From Rhodamnia argentea (taxonomy: Eukaryota; Streptophyta; Magnoliopsida; Myrtales; Myrtaceae), in assembly GCF_020921035.1 (NCBI RefSeq), contig NC_063154.1:6696001-6760000 (forward strand): DNA of 64,000 nt, given 5' to 3'. Below, in pieces: positions 22,310 through 32,980 of this stretch. The translations under genes and the position numbers were made by a program. The notes beneath the pieces were generated by a model. The model was not told where the DNA came from and searched no databases. It saw nothing but the letters and a program-made list of their open reading frames with translations. Every line of letters begins with the position of its first letter. Within the stretch, counting starts at the first letter, position 1.

Positions 22310-24812
22310 CAACTCGCAATGGGAAAGAGAGGAGAGGGAAAGGAGGAGAGGAAGAGAGAGAGAGAGAAGAGAATGACTGGGCCAAGCTGAAAGAACTAGT
22401 TGAAATCGTGGGCCTAAAGCTTACACGCTCAGGCAAACTGGTCCGAGCTACACGTTGAATCCATGGGCTTGAAGATGAAGAGTCGTCGCCAGGAACCAGC
22501 ATTTCCGACAGTTTTTATTTTTTATTTTTGTACGTGTCCTATTTTTAACTCTCTTTTAATTTTTGCTCTATCTTTTTGTAGAGCACAAGAGTCGAACCCC
22601 GCACCTATGGAGATGCTAGCAAGGCTGCATGCCTATCGACAACATTTCGACAGTTGATTCACATGAAATTGTTTGATTCTGTCCAAACACGCATAGTTAC
22701 CGTAGGTTCAGAATCTGTAATTGCCGATCGACTTTCCGAGTGAATGGCATTGAAAGGTCGAGTTCGAAAGAGTTTTTAGCTTTCGAAACGAGAAATCATA
22801 TTTCATTTTCAAACGCTCTTTCTCCAATCGATCCGGCTACGAACAAAAGAGATGGCATAGCACGTTAATCGTTGACCAAAACGCTAAGCTCCATGCTCAG
22901 GCTCAGGCTAAAGAGCCTGCTTGTAATGCTTTGTTACACCAAGACAAATCAGGTACGCTAGACTTGACTTACAAAATACCAAGCGACGTGACGAACTTGT
23001 GTGTGAATGTTTGGACGATCTTCCACATTGCACGCCTCATAGGTTATAAAATTGCTCTAAGACTCTTGTCTTTTCACCTATGTCCATAAGAAGACGAAAT
23101 GCCGGGATGGAAAATTCCTTTACAAGGGAAACTAATGCCTATGCCGAGCGAGCGGGCATGAGTAAACTTTTTATTTCGAGAGCGAACGTGGATCATGTCG
23201 AGTCGAACCGAGTTTAGCCATGTCTACTGGGATTTTTGAAATGCCAAAAGAAAACTTTCCATTCCCACTCGTTTGCATTCTGGGATGGAGGCTTTGGCTT
23301 TGGCTTTGGCTTCAGCAAAATGCCAGTGATGACCCACACGAAGCACCCGCGGACCGTTGTGGCACGGCGGAGGAAAAGAAGGAAAAGAGGGAGGTGGGCT
23401 GGGAGGAACCCACAAAAAGTGGCGTCGTGTATTTATGCGTCCTTCCTTAAATGTGTCGGCCAAGCTGTCTGTAATCATGACTGTCCTCCATGCCCTTAAT
23501 TAATTATCCATTATTTTATTATTTCTCCCTTATAATATTATGGGATAATAATATAAAACGGTCCATAGATTTTAATCCAACCTAACCCAATTCCTGAATT
23601 TTAATCCAATTTATAATTTTTTTATGGTCTTTGAATTTTTGGTAAATATTCAACTCAGTAATAATTGCACATTGGGTTAAATCGAATCAAAATTGATAGA
23701 TTATTCGTCTCATCTGCTCTACATTATTAAAAAAAAAAAGAAAGGAAAAAACAAAGTCATCAGATGGGAAAAGGGGTGGGGGGGCGGTTAAAAGCTAGGA
23801 GGCATTAATGGCAGTAGCAACAAAATAATTAGTGGAGATTAGACGAGCCGCCGCGACATCATGATGATGTTGATGATGATGGCGGGTGAGCTCACCTTAC
23901 GTTTTTCGAAGAACTTGCAATAATCTTCGGACAGACGCGCAATCGCAAGACGCTGTTTTAACGCATTTAATTCCATTAAACAGGGGATTAGTTTAATCCA
24001 CGTGTGGGACCCGTCGAATGATGATTTGGTGGGCATGATTTTTGGGCCATGCGAGCCGGCCCAATCATGCCATTTTACATTACGCCGCCCCCCCGGGGAG
24101 ACGTGCTTTTCGAACCTCCGGATGTTGTTGTATTCCCTACGTTTCCGACTTCCTCGTCTTTTTCGTCTTTTCGGACAGTCTTGACGTGAACATTATATCC
24201 TCGGCCGACCCATCGTCTTGTATTTGTACTGTCGGACGTAGCGCGATGGTCGTTTTAACCTTGGCCTTCGTGTTTTCGCAGTCCCGTCGTAACGGTTCAT
24301 CCTAAATAATCGTCGAAGTAAAAGGATAAAGAGAGAAAATCGAGGAGCTTTGTCGTCATAATTTCTCTTTCGATTTTTCGTTTCTCGTCTCCTATGTTTT
24401 TCTTTCGCCCTTCCTCTCCCCGTTCTTCTCACCGCTGCTGACCCACCTCCGTCCCCCCACCGCCGCCGCCGCGTCCGATGCTCCGCTGCTTTCTCAAACC
24501 CACCCTCTGGAGGTCAAGTTATTTGGGTCCAACAGATTTGCGTGCAAAACCGCAACACACGACCAAGGGATGGGAAAAAAAACACGGAACTTCCTACTTT
24601 CACCGGTCCACCACGACACGCTAGCGAGAACTCCTCCACTATCTGGCTCTGATTCGAATCTGTCCCTGATCCTAATTTCAAATCGAGTGTTGTCTGTGTG
24701 TTTGTGTTGATTTGAATGGTTTGTAGTGTAGATGGTCTATCGAGCGAGCAAGCAATCAATCTATGCCGTTGAATCCGTATGTCCTCAGTTGATCTCAATG
24801 ATGAACTCCAAT
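22310..24812. other. intergenic, upstream of the DUF2232-type gene
   Basis: The GA-rich stretch 22320-22372 adjoins the gene start and is probably its leader or promoter. Farther right are a short TTTGGC repeat (23289-23312), a 'gatgatgttgatgatgatg' run (about 23863-23881) and a decayed MITE-like stretch (23550-23720). I see no further gene. Confidence 0.4.
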
Positions 24813-24821
24813 TGCTCTAAA

Positions 24822-25063
24822 CGGGGAAAAGTGTCAAAAAAAAAAAAATCCTAAATCTTTTGCATTGATGCCGATTCAATTATAGACCTTTTATTGATAC
24901 CAATTCGGTTCTAAATCGCTCAATTGAAATAGTACAAATACAAAAGGTTTAGGAATGAATTAGCATCAATAAAAGATTTATGATTGAATTGGCATCAATG
25001 CAAAAGGTTTAAGATTGAATTAGTACCAATCTAATAAGTTTATGACTTTTTTTACACTTCCCC
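24822..25063. mobile_element. Mutator-type MITE with a perfect 9-bp target duplication
   Basis: TGCTCTAAA occurs immediately left (24813-24821) and right (25064-25072). The ends are GGGGAAAAGTGTCAAAAAAA and, inverted, GGGGAAGTGTAAAAAAA. Inside, 'aaatcttttgcattgatgcc' and related boxes are repeated in both orientations. A 9-bp duplication is characteristic of Mutator-like elements. There is no coding capacity. Confidence 0.85.
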
Positions 25064-25104
25064 TGCTCTAAATGTGTCGTGGAGTACATTGACCAAGCTA
25101 TTCC

Positions 25105-25475
25105 AATTGGTGATGCAAAACCCATGTTTAGACCGGTCAAAATGGATCATAAACTTATTTATTAAACCATGTATGATAGATTGAATAATAATATAATATG
25201 GATCTTAAATAAGTCATAAATTGATCGTAAATTGGTTTATAACTTATTTAGTTTCAACCCATTTCTATGACTTTCTTTTCATTCTCTCTCTCTCCATCAC
25301 TCTATCTCATGTTCACTTATTTCGTACTATTGTGTTAATTTGGCTAGAAGTTTCGAAATTATTTTAACAATATGAGCCGAGTCGGATATGAGTTGAAAAC
25401 AAGTCAGGACGGGTATCGGTCTATTTGACCGGGCTATTTTCCGACCCGACCCATTCATTTGATGGGTCTACGTCT
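25105..25475. repeat. degenerate hAT-like 'TGGGTC/GACCCG' repeat
   Basis: The left part has 'tcaaaatggatcataaactta' boxes and the right part has 'gacccgacccattca'. It belongs to the same general type as 3003-4470 and the pieces at 36300-36660 and 37580-37725. Ends are approximate. Confidence 0.45.
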
Positions 25476-25855
25476 ATCCATGCTTCTTTTTTTTTTGATA
25501 AAAAAAAAATTTCACGTGGATATTGGTACTGCACTGGCGTGATCCAATGCGAAACGCTCCTGCCGCGCAGCGTGATCCGACGTGGGGGGCATGCCTTGAA
25601 AGTTAGAAAGCTATCATGCCGCTCATCACTGCCTCTCCGGTTCATGGTCCCTGCCAGCACTCCTCCTATGGCTCGATTTTGGCCTCCATTTGAAAGATGG
25701 TCCCCCCTATCTAAGTGGCAATGCGTTAAAATAATCTAACTCGATCCTCTCGCGACTTCGCTTCGAAACTGGCGATCGATTCATCGACTTCTCTTGAAAA
25801 CATCGACAGGGAGGACACAATATTTGCCTGCTGGTGGCCCTCATCGATCGTGGCC

Positions 25856-25874
25856 GGGTGGGCGGGCGGGCGGG
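25856..25874 (+). other. potential G-quadruplex motif
   Basis: Five GGG runs separated by single bases (GGGTGGGCGGGCGGGCGGG). This satisfies the usual G3+N1-7 definition with a spare run. It lies about 1.1 kb upstream of the OCTOPUS-like coding sequence. Formation in the cell is not shown. Confidence 0.6.
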
Positions 25875-26952
25875 CGAGCTTGAAGTGTTTCCGGAGAGAG
25901 CAAAATTAAGTAGGATGAACACGTACGACAATCTTATGACGAAAGTCAATGGTCGGAGCACCAGTTCACTCGAACCATCGAAATGAAATCTTTGTAAATC
26001 CGAGGAAACACTTCAATTTCCAGAGAGACGCAGATGCAGAAGGGCGAAATTCAAGAGCGACCCACGCAAGCACGGCGCACCGTCCCCGAGGGAGGGGGGG
26101 TTGGGGACGCTCGCGGCGGAAGATGATCCACCGGGTAAACGACACTCGTGTCGACGTTCCATCATCTCTTGTCGAGCGCAAAAGCGATCAGACAGGACAG
26201 GAGGGGAAACAAAACGTATGCGTGTTCCTCATGCTCATGCGCCTCCTCCCGACGGGTTAATTTCAAATCCCAACAACCGAACAATGACTGCCAAAAAAAG
26301 TTACACGCAGAGAAAGAGATGCACGTCTTCTTTCACAAGAAAGTCAAACAGGAACACACGGAGGAATCGACAGATACGAGACCCCACGTTCCTTCGAATC
26401 ATTGAAAAGGAAAAAAAAAATGGTCTAATTGATTGAATTCCTCACGGAAAGGAGAAAAGCTTCTTTTACGAAATCGTAGATGGTGGGGTACATCGGCGAA
26501 GGACGACGATGGATCGTTCGTGAGCCGAGGAGCCTCCTAATGCGCTAACACAATAATAAACCTGCAGAGCAGGAACAGCGACAATGCGACAGTGGCCCCC
26601 TTTTTCGATCATCTTTCGGCTTCGTCACTGGGCACTGTTCTGGTACTCGCAGCTGAAAAAAGTTAACGTAAAGTTGACGCCTTTGTTTCTGTCTGTCTGC
26701 CTGTCACTCCTCAGTCCCACTCCAATCTGGGAGTCATTTTACCTCGCGCACCCCCCCTTTTTGTCATCAAGAAAAGCTCTCGTTCTATACCCTGTTTTTC
26801 AATTTCAAACTTTTCGGCTCTCTCTGTCTCTTCTTGAATCGTAGTGTCTTCGGCTGTGTCTGTCTTCTTGATGTTGATTAGCTGAAGTTCTTGAAATTGT
26901 GGTTGAGAGTCGAGCATTTTTCCCTTGTTTGCATCAGAGAGTGAGTGAAGCT
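25875..26952. other. upstream region of the OCTOPUS-like gene
   Basis: No gene recognised. The last part, from about 26690, is pyrimidine-rich and probably contains the 5' leader. No TATA box can be called with confidence. Confidence 0.4.
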
Positions 26953-28248
26953 ATGAAAGACAGAGGCAAAGCTGTGGAAGCGTACAAGGGAGGCGACGGC
27001 GACGGCGATGGATTCTTCGCCGGCGACAACTACTACTCGTCGTCCTCGGAGAACCCGTGCCGAAAACACCCCGGCGCCTCCTCTGTCGGGGTCTGCGCCC
27101 AGTGCCTTAAGGACCGCCTCGCGAGGCTCGTCTGCTCCGAGTGCGGCGAGCAACGCCTCTCCTCCTGCTCCTGCTCCTCCGACATCTCCTCCAACCGCAA
27201 CTCTTGCACCGTCGAGGTCGGCAGCGTCGGCCGCATCTCCTTCTTGCTTGAGAGCGACAAAAGCGAGCTTTTGCTCTCGCGCCAGATCAGTACGTCCTCG
27301 AAGCCCAGAGTCGGTGGTACAGAGTATAGTAGCAGCAAAGCAGGGGAAGCTACGGTGTTCAAGAGGAGCAGTAGCAGTTGCGTGGAGATGAAGAGGGGTC
27401 ACGGGATTTGGAGGATCGGGAAGCTCTTCAGGAAGAAGAAGGATCGCAAGAAGAGCGTCGATAACGGGTTCGATGCGAAAAGCGAGATGTGGGTCGTTGA
27501 TCACCAATTGGGCGTGTCCAGATCGAGATCCCTCAGCAGCTTCAGGGGAGGCAGGAACTGTTACGGCTCAGAGGATGGGGGGGATCACTGGACGTTTTCA
27601 GGGGCTAGGAGCTCCATTTCAGGGGCTAGGACCTCTAGCGTCAACGGCGGTCTCCTTCTTGATCCCGAGAGGAAGAGTTGCTTCAGCGAAGTGGAGTTCA
27701 GGAGGAGCGGGTTCAGCGAATCGGAGACGATCAGGAGGAGCTGCTTCAGCGAGGCGGAGCCTAGGAGGAGCGGGTTCAGCGAGGCCGAGCCTAGGAAGAG
27801 CGGCTTCGACGGCGGCGAGAGGAAGGAGAATGGGTTGCCCCTCGAGCACCACGTCGCTCCTAGCTTGGACTCCACGGGCAATAAACCCGCCACCAGGAGG
27901 ATTTTCTCTCTCAAGGAAGGCGACTTCAGCGCCGGGGATGACACGGGGTTCATCGACTTGAAGTTCTTCTCGACCGAGGCCAGGCAGGATCCAAAGATGG
28001 GCCCCCTAGGGAATTCGAGATCAGCTTTCGCGAGCATAAGAGGAGGCGGCGGCGAGGGCAGCGGCATCGCGCAGGGGGGCGATTTCAGGAGCGGGTCGTG
28101 TCGGGTTACAGTGGGCGAGAAGGAGGTGAAGGTGAAGCAGGGCAGGAGGAGCTTCATGGGGTGGAGGTGGGGTTTCAGGCATCACCAGCACCCGAATTGG
28201 ATGATGGCAGCTAAGAAGAGAGACGAAGCCGTGCTGTGTAAAGAATGA
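26953..28248 (+). CDS. OCTOPUS/DUF740-like protein, intronless
   Basis: It resembles the plant UPF0503/DUF740 family, whose best known member OCTOPUS is a polar membrane-associated regulator of phloem differentiation. The product has 431 residues from ATG 26953 (MKDRGKAVEA); the frame is open upstream but has no ATG. The N-terminal cysteine-rich block is the family hallmark: C36, H39, C48, C51, C61, C64, C72 and C74, with ECGEQRLSSCSCS near residues 63-75. A basic cluster KLFRKKKDRKK follows near residues 155-165. About residues 238-290 hold a roughly 10-residue serine/arginine repeat of the type RRSGFSEAEP, present about five times. The C-terminus has a tryptophan-rich patch (MGWRWGFRHH). 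It is shorter than OCTOPUS itself (over 600 residues in my recollection), so it is probably a small subfamily member. Codon use is GC-rich. Function inferred from family only. Confidence 0.8.
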   Translation: MKDRGKAVEAYKGGDGDGDGFFAGDNYYSSSSENPCRKHPGASSVGVCAQCLKDRLARLVCSECGEQRLSSCSCSSDISSNRNSCTVEVGSVGRISFLLESDKSELLLSRQISTSSKPRVGGTEYSSSKAGEATVFKRSSSSCVEMKRGHGIWRIGKLFRKKKDRKKSVDNGFDAKSEMWVVDHQLGVSRSRSLSSFRGGRNCYGSEDGGDHWTFSGARSSISGARTSSVNGGLLLDPERKSCFSEVEFRRSGFSESETIRRSCFSEAEPRRSGFSEAEPRKSGFDGGERKENGLPLEHHVAPSLDSTGNKPATRRIFSLKEGDFSAGDDTGFIDLKFFSTEARQDPKMGPLGNSRSAFASIRGGGGEGSGIAQGGDFRSGSCRVTVGEKEVKVKQGRRSFMGWRWGFRHHQHPNWMMAAKKRDEAVLCKE

Positions 28249-29680
28249 AAGGACGAGACAGGTTTCGAGGACAATGCCGCGTCAAGTGAAGATGGATCGG
28301 ATCGGATCCATCTCTCTGGAATACTATGGTCCTTTCGGGTTAAATTGGAGTTGATGACTTCACTGCTTTTCCATATTTTTGCCAGTCCAGCTCTTGTATC
28401 TGATATTTGTTTCGGTTTTAAGCGACAGCGTTGGATCGTCATCATCGAAAGACGAAATGAAAGACAAATAGTAAGTAAGAACAAACAATAACAGTCCTGG
28501 CTCTCTGTTCTCTCCTTTATTCAAACGCACAGGAATTGCTTGATTGCGCTGTAGGCTGAACAAAGAGATTGTGCTTAAACGGACAGCCATGGAGGAAATA
28601 AAATCTGCTTCCCTCTGCTTTCTCCTCGTGTTCTTATTCTCGTACTGAAAGTTACTGTCTTTAGAGGATCCTGCTGCGGCGGGGTCGATCTATACGGTTG
28701 TCCTGGTCTGGCTCTCGCAGTCTGCACGGAGCGGGGAGAAACAGAGGAAGGAAATGATCTGATTTACCAGTAAGTTGACAGATTGATTCTCCTGTATGCA
28801 TCTTCTCTGCCCTCTGCATTGCTCGCTTTAGTATCACTAGGAGTCTCCGACAGGGCGATTAAGCTGTGGAGGCGAGGATACATAATCTAATCCCGCCACC
28901 TTCTCTTGCCGCCGCACGCATCGTGGCACTGCAAGTTTCTTTACCATAATCCTTGCTCCTTCGAGTATGTCGATTCCTTCGCCCCATTTTGCCCCATCTA
29001 ATTCAAACTCGAAGTTTAGAAAACTCAATGAGCACGGTTTGACATTACATGATAGACCTTGACAAGGAATACCAACCCTCATGGTAGCAAAATAATTTGA
29101 AGATTTATAACGAAAAAGCTAGGGGTGCCCTAGCTGGCCATGTCTTTCCCCATGTGAATTGTTATACAGACGTAAGATCAATTCGACTCTAAAAGTGAGC
29201 GACGATATGATTGGGCTTCAAACCTCTAGGCCCAGGTTAAGGCCCAACTAGTGTTTTAGGCCCTTCGTATGCTTATAGCCACTCTAATTCTGTTACGTGG
29301 GCAAGCGTAGCGGCCGGGTTTGCACATCAACAGTTAACTCGTCTTCGAAGTTGACGTAAACCCATCTTATGTATTAGAAAGTAACGAAAATGGACCGGCT
29401 AGGGATGTCGGTCCTAAGCCCATTTACGCGGTACTTCCGGCCCATGTATGGGCCCATATCTTCTTTAGCTTTCTTTCCAGATGCGTGTGCGTTGGTTTCG
29501 ACTGACAGTGTAATGGAGGCACGAGGCGGCCCGACCCTAGATCATGTATTCCAAGGTTAAGGCCCGATAGACTGGCCTTTTTGATTTTGTGCGTTACTTG
29601 ATGTGGTTGGAACTTCTATCCCCCTTCGTGGCCATGACTACGAAACTAATGACAGCCTTGTCGCGGGTCAATAATACTTA
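28249..29680. other. 3' flank and intergenic, no further gene
   Basis: The first 350 bp are probably 3' UTR of the OCTOPUS-like gene. An AATAAA-like stretch (ggaaataaaatc) is near 28595. The rest contains only short frames without recognisable products. Confidence 0.4.
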
Positions 29681-30474
29681 GGCTGTATTTGGTTATCCGA
29701 ATTTCTAATCAGAATAAGACTGAATACGATATGATAAGAATTCTAAAGATTTTGTCATATTATCCACTATTTGATTAACTATGAATTTAAAATCGGATAC
29801 GCAGAGGCAATCCGCAATTGAGATCAATTCCATTTTGATGAAACATCATGATGCTTTGAAAATTATTCGGTGATAAGTCATAACAAGTGAGTTCTTGTTA
29901 AGCAAAGATTTGTACCATCCGAATTCAAGCACAACATCGATAGAGTAGACCCTGTAGAATCGGAGGGTCTTGGTTTGGAGTCGAATCCTTTGAGAATAAC
30001 TCTCCGGCCTTACTCGTTGTCTCGTCGAATGAATATCTAAATGGTTTCTTTTCACAAGTTGAAGATACACTCATGCGGGTCGTCCAAGAGACCTACCTTG
30101 CAAGTCAATGATCAACCTTGAGTTCTTCATAACATGTCAAAATTTCGATTGTTGAAAACGTTCAAGCAGTTAAAGAACGAGGGACGTGATCTCATATCAT
30201 GCCAAACAATCGATTAAAGAACAAGGTTGTCAAGATACCCTGAATTTGTGATTAGAAACCCTAGCGCGGCGCCGCCAAAGAGGTGGCTCGATGAGGCCGA
30301 GAGGCGACCTGATGCGGAGGAGAGACAGCGGTGGGAAAAACATGATTCTCCTCATGTTCGCTCTCTTGTTATCCGAGCTATATCCCTATTTATCCTATCA
30401 TGGACAAGTACAGGACACGGGATATGATAAAATATATCATATCCCAACTTATATCCCAACGACCAAAACGTAGC
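29681..30474. mobile_element. PIF/Harbinger-like element, diverged relative of 3797-4333
   Basis: The left end ggctgtatttggttatccg is followed by 'agaataagactgaatacgatatgataag'-type text. The right end has 'gggatatgataaaatatatc' and 'cgaccaaaacgtagc'. Both ends match the family at 3797-4333. The flanks TTA and TTT approximate its trinucleotide target. The middle (about 29840-30340) is unlike the other copy and may be an insertion. Confidence 0.5.
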
Positions 30475-31804
30475 TTTAATTATCACCTCTCGCCAATCTT
30501 TCTTGTACTCTAATTGCATAGAAGCAGAGACGGGAAGCTTTGTGGTTGTTCTCGACAATAGTACGACGCCAACACGCTCGGGGGAAATAAATCGGAATGA
30601 GAAGGCAACTTCAAGTTTCGACAAGTAGCATCAAGGATTATGTAAATTAACATGCAATATTCACTTATTCGACGTATTTTCTTAGAAGTTTAAGCCTTGT
30701 GAACATTGGTTTGTCGAATACGGCATTGAAATGCATGTTACCAGTGTGAACCCCGACAAGCCCTCTTGTATTTGTCGACGTGTCTATAGCTCTCGCTACT
30801 TATCCGGTTAATTTTCATGATTGTCTGTTCAACGTGGTTACGTCACTTCCGATCTGTTGCACTTACGCGGCCCGACTATTACCCGCGAAAGGGGTGCAAC
30901 TAGTTTAGTGGAATGTTTCATTTGTACTAGCACTTGGACCTCGCACATGGCAATGACGGGGGGCTACCATACTCGATAGCGGTGATCGTCGGGCTCGGAT
31001 CAGGCCTAACGTGTTGCCCGAGCCTATCCATATCGTAAAATTTCCAAAGGAATTATCGAGAACAACCAGGACCGGACCCAAGATGGGCAAGCGGAACTTT
31101 CTCAAGTAAGACCTTTGCCCTAAGTTCTGCCCATTTATCTTCTGGGACTGGGTAGATCAAGCCGACCACCTGCCCGAGTCTGACAGATGGATGGAGCAAT
31201 TATACTCAAATAGATCATTTTGCAACGGATAAGAAATTATTATTGTTGGAGATGATAATATGTTTGTGATTTCTTATATATCTTAGAATTGCGCATCAGC
31301 TTTCTCGATTGATCTTAATTGATTGTAATTGGCATCGTGATGTTCAGTTCCTCTAAATAGTCATATAAATCGTGTTTCTCAGCAATGATGGTCATGACGC
31401 CTGCTACATAGGCTGCGTTGCTCTTATTTCTTTACCAAGTCCCACAGCTTTAGTTGGTGTTCGAGACTCTTTCGCTGCTCATTTCGATGCATAGGCCAGG
31501 CCGTATCGCTATCGATATCCCGACTAGACTCGCCAGTCGCCACCCTGATGGAGAAAACCCATACCCTGAAATTTCGCTGACCGCAACATCGTGCTCTGCG
31601 GCAGCCTCGTGTAGCCAACATCGAATTGCTTCGGCTAATCCACCCATGCACTGTTCAGATCTTTTCATTTAGATATTTTGAGTTTGGGGAACGCCATAGG
31701 TATTTAAGATACTTTCTAGATAGGGTTAAGATATTTTCCGTATTTCTTGCTATCGTGATATATTTGGAAGATTCTCCGTATCCCCATTGGGACAAGTACG
31801 TCGG
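30475..31804. other. intergenic, no gene recognised
   Basis: Overlapping open frames on both strands at 31424-31672 (70-75 residues) match nothing I know. No splice-consistent gene model could be built. Confidence 0.35.
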
Positions 31805-32105
31805 AAGTCCTAAAACTTGTCACGAGAGTACGTTTTAGATCCTAAAACTTTCAAAAAGTACAATTAAGTCTTAAAATTTGTTAGAAAATGCAATTGAACT
31901 CTAAAACTTTCAAAAGGAGCAATCAAGTCTTAAAACTTGTTAAATTGGTGAAATTAAGCCCTTTCGCTATCTGTACTTTTTTGAGAATTTTAGGAATCAA
32001 TTTCATTTGCATGACAAGTTTTAGGATTTGATTGCGCCCTTAAAAGTTTTAGGACTCGATTGTACTTTTGTGACAAATTTTAAAATTTTCGGTGCACTCA
32101 TCCCT
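31805..32105. mobile_element. MITE, short relative of the 6692-7635 element
   Basis: The left part reads 'cctaaaacttgtcacgagagta' and 'caaaaagtacaattaagtc'. The right part contains the inverse ('gactcgattgtacttttgtgac'). The inner unit 'gcaatcaagtcttaaaactt' is repeated. The arms match those at 6692-6850. Confidence 0.6.
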
Positions 32106-32629
32106 ATCCCCATTTGTGCATATCATTGGTCGCGCTTTGTTATTTCACTCACTTATCTCATGGCATAGCAAGAAACATGCTGTCGTTACTTAATTTTGCA
32201 CGAAAACAGAATATTGTGCTATGCTCTTGTTGATACGACATATGGTATTAGAAGACCTAGGCGTCCGTCTTATGACGAATGCATGTGAATTCGCTTTATC
32301 TTCCTCGATTGATCTGATTGAAATATACAAGTTAGCGTTATCTATTATAAAGATGTTGGAACAAAAGAATTATGATGACTAACATAATTTGGAACAAGAG
32401 CATAAATAAAGAGCGGATGGAGGATTTCTTAGGGAAATGCAAATGCTTTTGCTTCAGGCGTGTGTCTAAAAATCTGAACTTCCCAACCTTTTATAGTGGC
32501 TAGATGCACACAACGTAGCAGTCGGCACAAAAGTCCTAACAACGTTAAACGAAGAAAAACCAGAAAGTCCACAAAGCTGCAAAAGCATACAAACGAAGTC
32601 AATACAATAAATGCATGGGAAACTAAAAT

Positions 32630-32980
32630 AAATGGCCTCTAAACTTTAACCTAACGTGTAATATGGTTCCTAAATTTTTAATTTGTTCAATGTGATAACT
32701 AAACTATTGCCGAAGGTCCAATGTGATTCATGAGCTTTTAATTTATTTAATGTAGTTCCTGAACTTTTGATATATGTTTAATTTAGTCTCTAAACTAAAT
32801 GAATATGTTCGATATTTATCGTGGACTTAAATTAATGGAAGGATAATATTTAACAATTTCATATCATTCATGGACTATTAAAAATATACCAAAAGTATAG
32901 GGATTACACAAATCAAATATTCAGGGACCATATTATATATTGACTCAAAGTTCAATGACCATTTATGTCATTACCTCTAA
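32630..32980. mobile_element. MITE with 'aaatggcctctaaactt' ends
   Basis: The left end ('aataaatggcctctaaactt' then 'taatatggttcct') pairs with the inverted right end ('gacataaatggtcattgaac' then 'aatatggtccct'). Repeated 'ctaaacttttgat'-like units lie between. There is no coding capacity. Confidence 0.6.

Noticed and set aside
22585..22640. tRNA-like text (minus strand reads 'gggttcgactct')
   Set aside because: Only a T-arm-like stretch. No acceptor stem, anticodon arm or D-arm could be paired, so no tRNA gene is called.
26899..26952. N-terminal extension of the OCTOPUS-like protein to 26899
   Set aside because: That codon is GTG. The first ATG in frame is at 26953 and gives a family-like start.
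27008..28157. Long frames on the opposite strand and other frames across the OCTOPUS-like gene
   Set aside because: Shadows of a GC-rich real gene; only the plus-strand frame from 26953 has family motifs.
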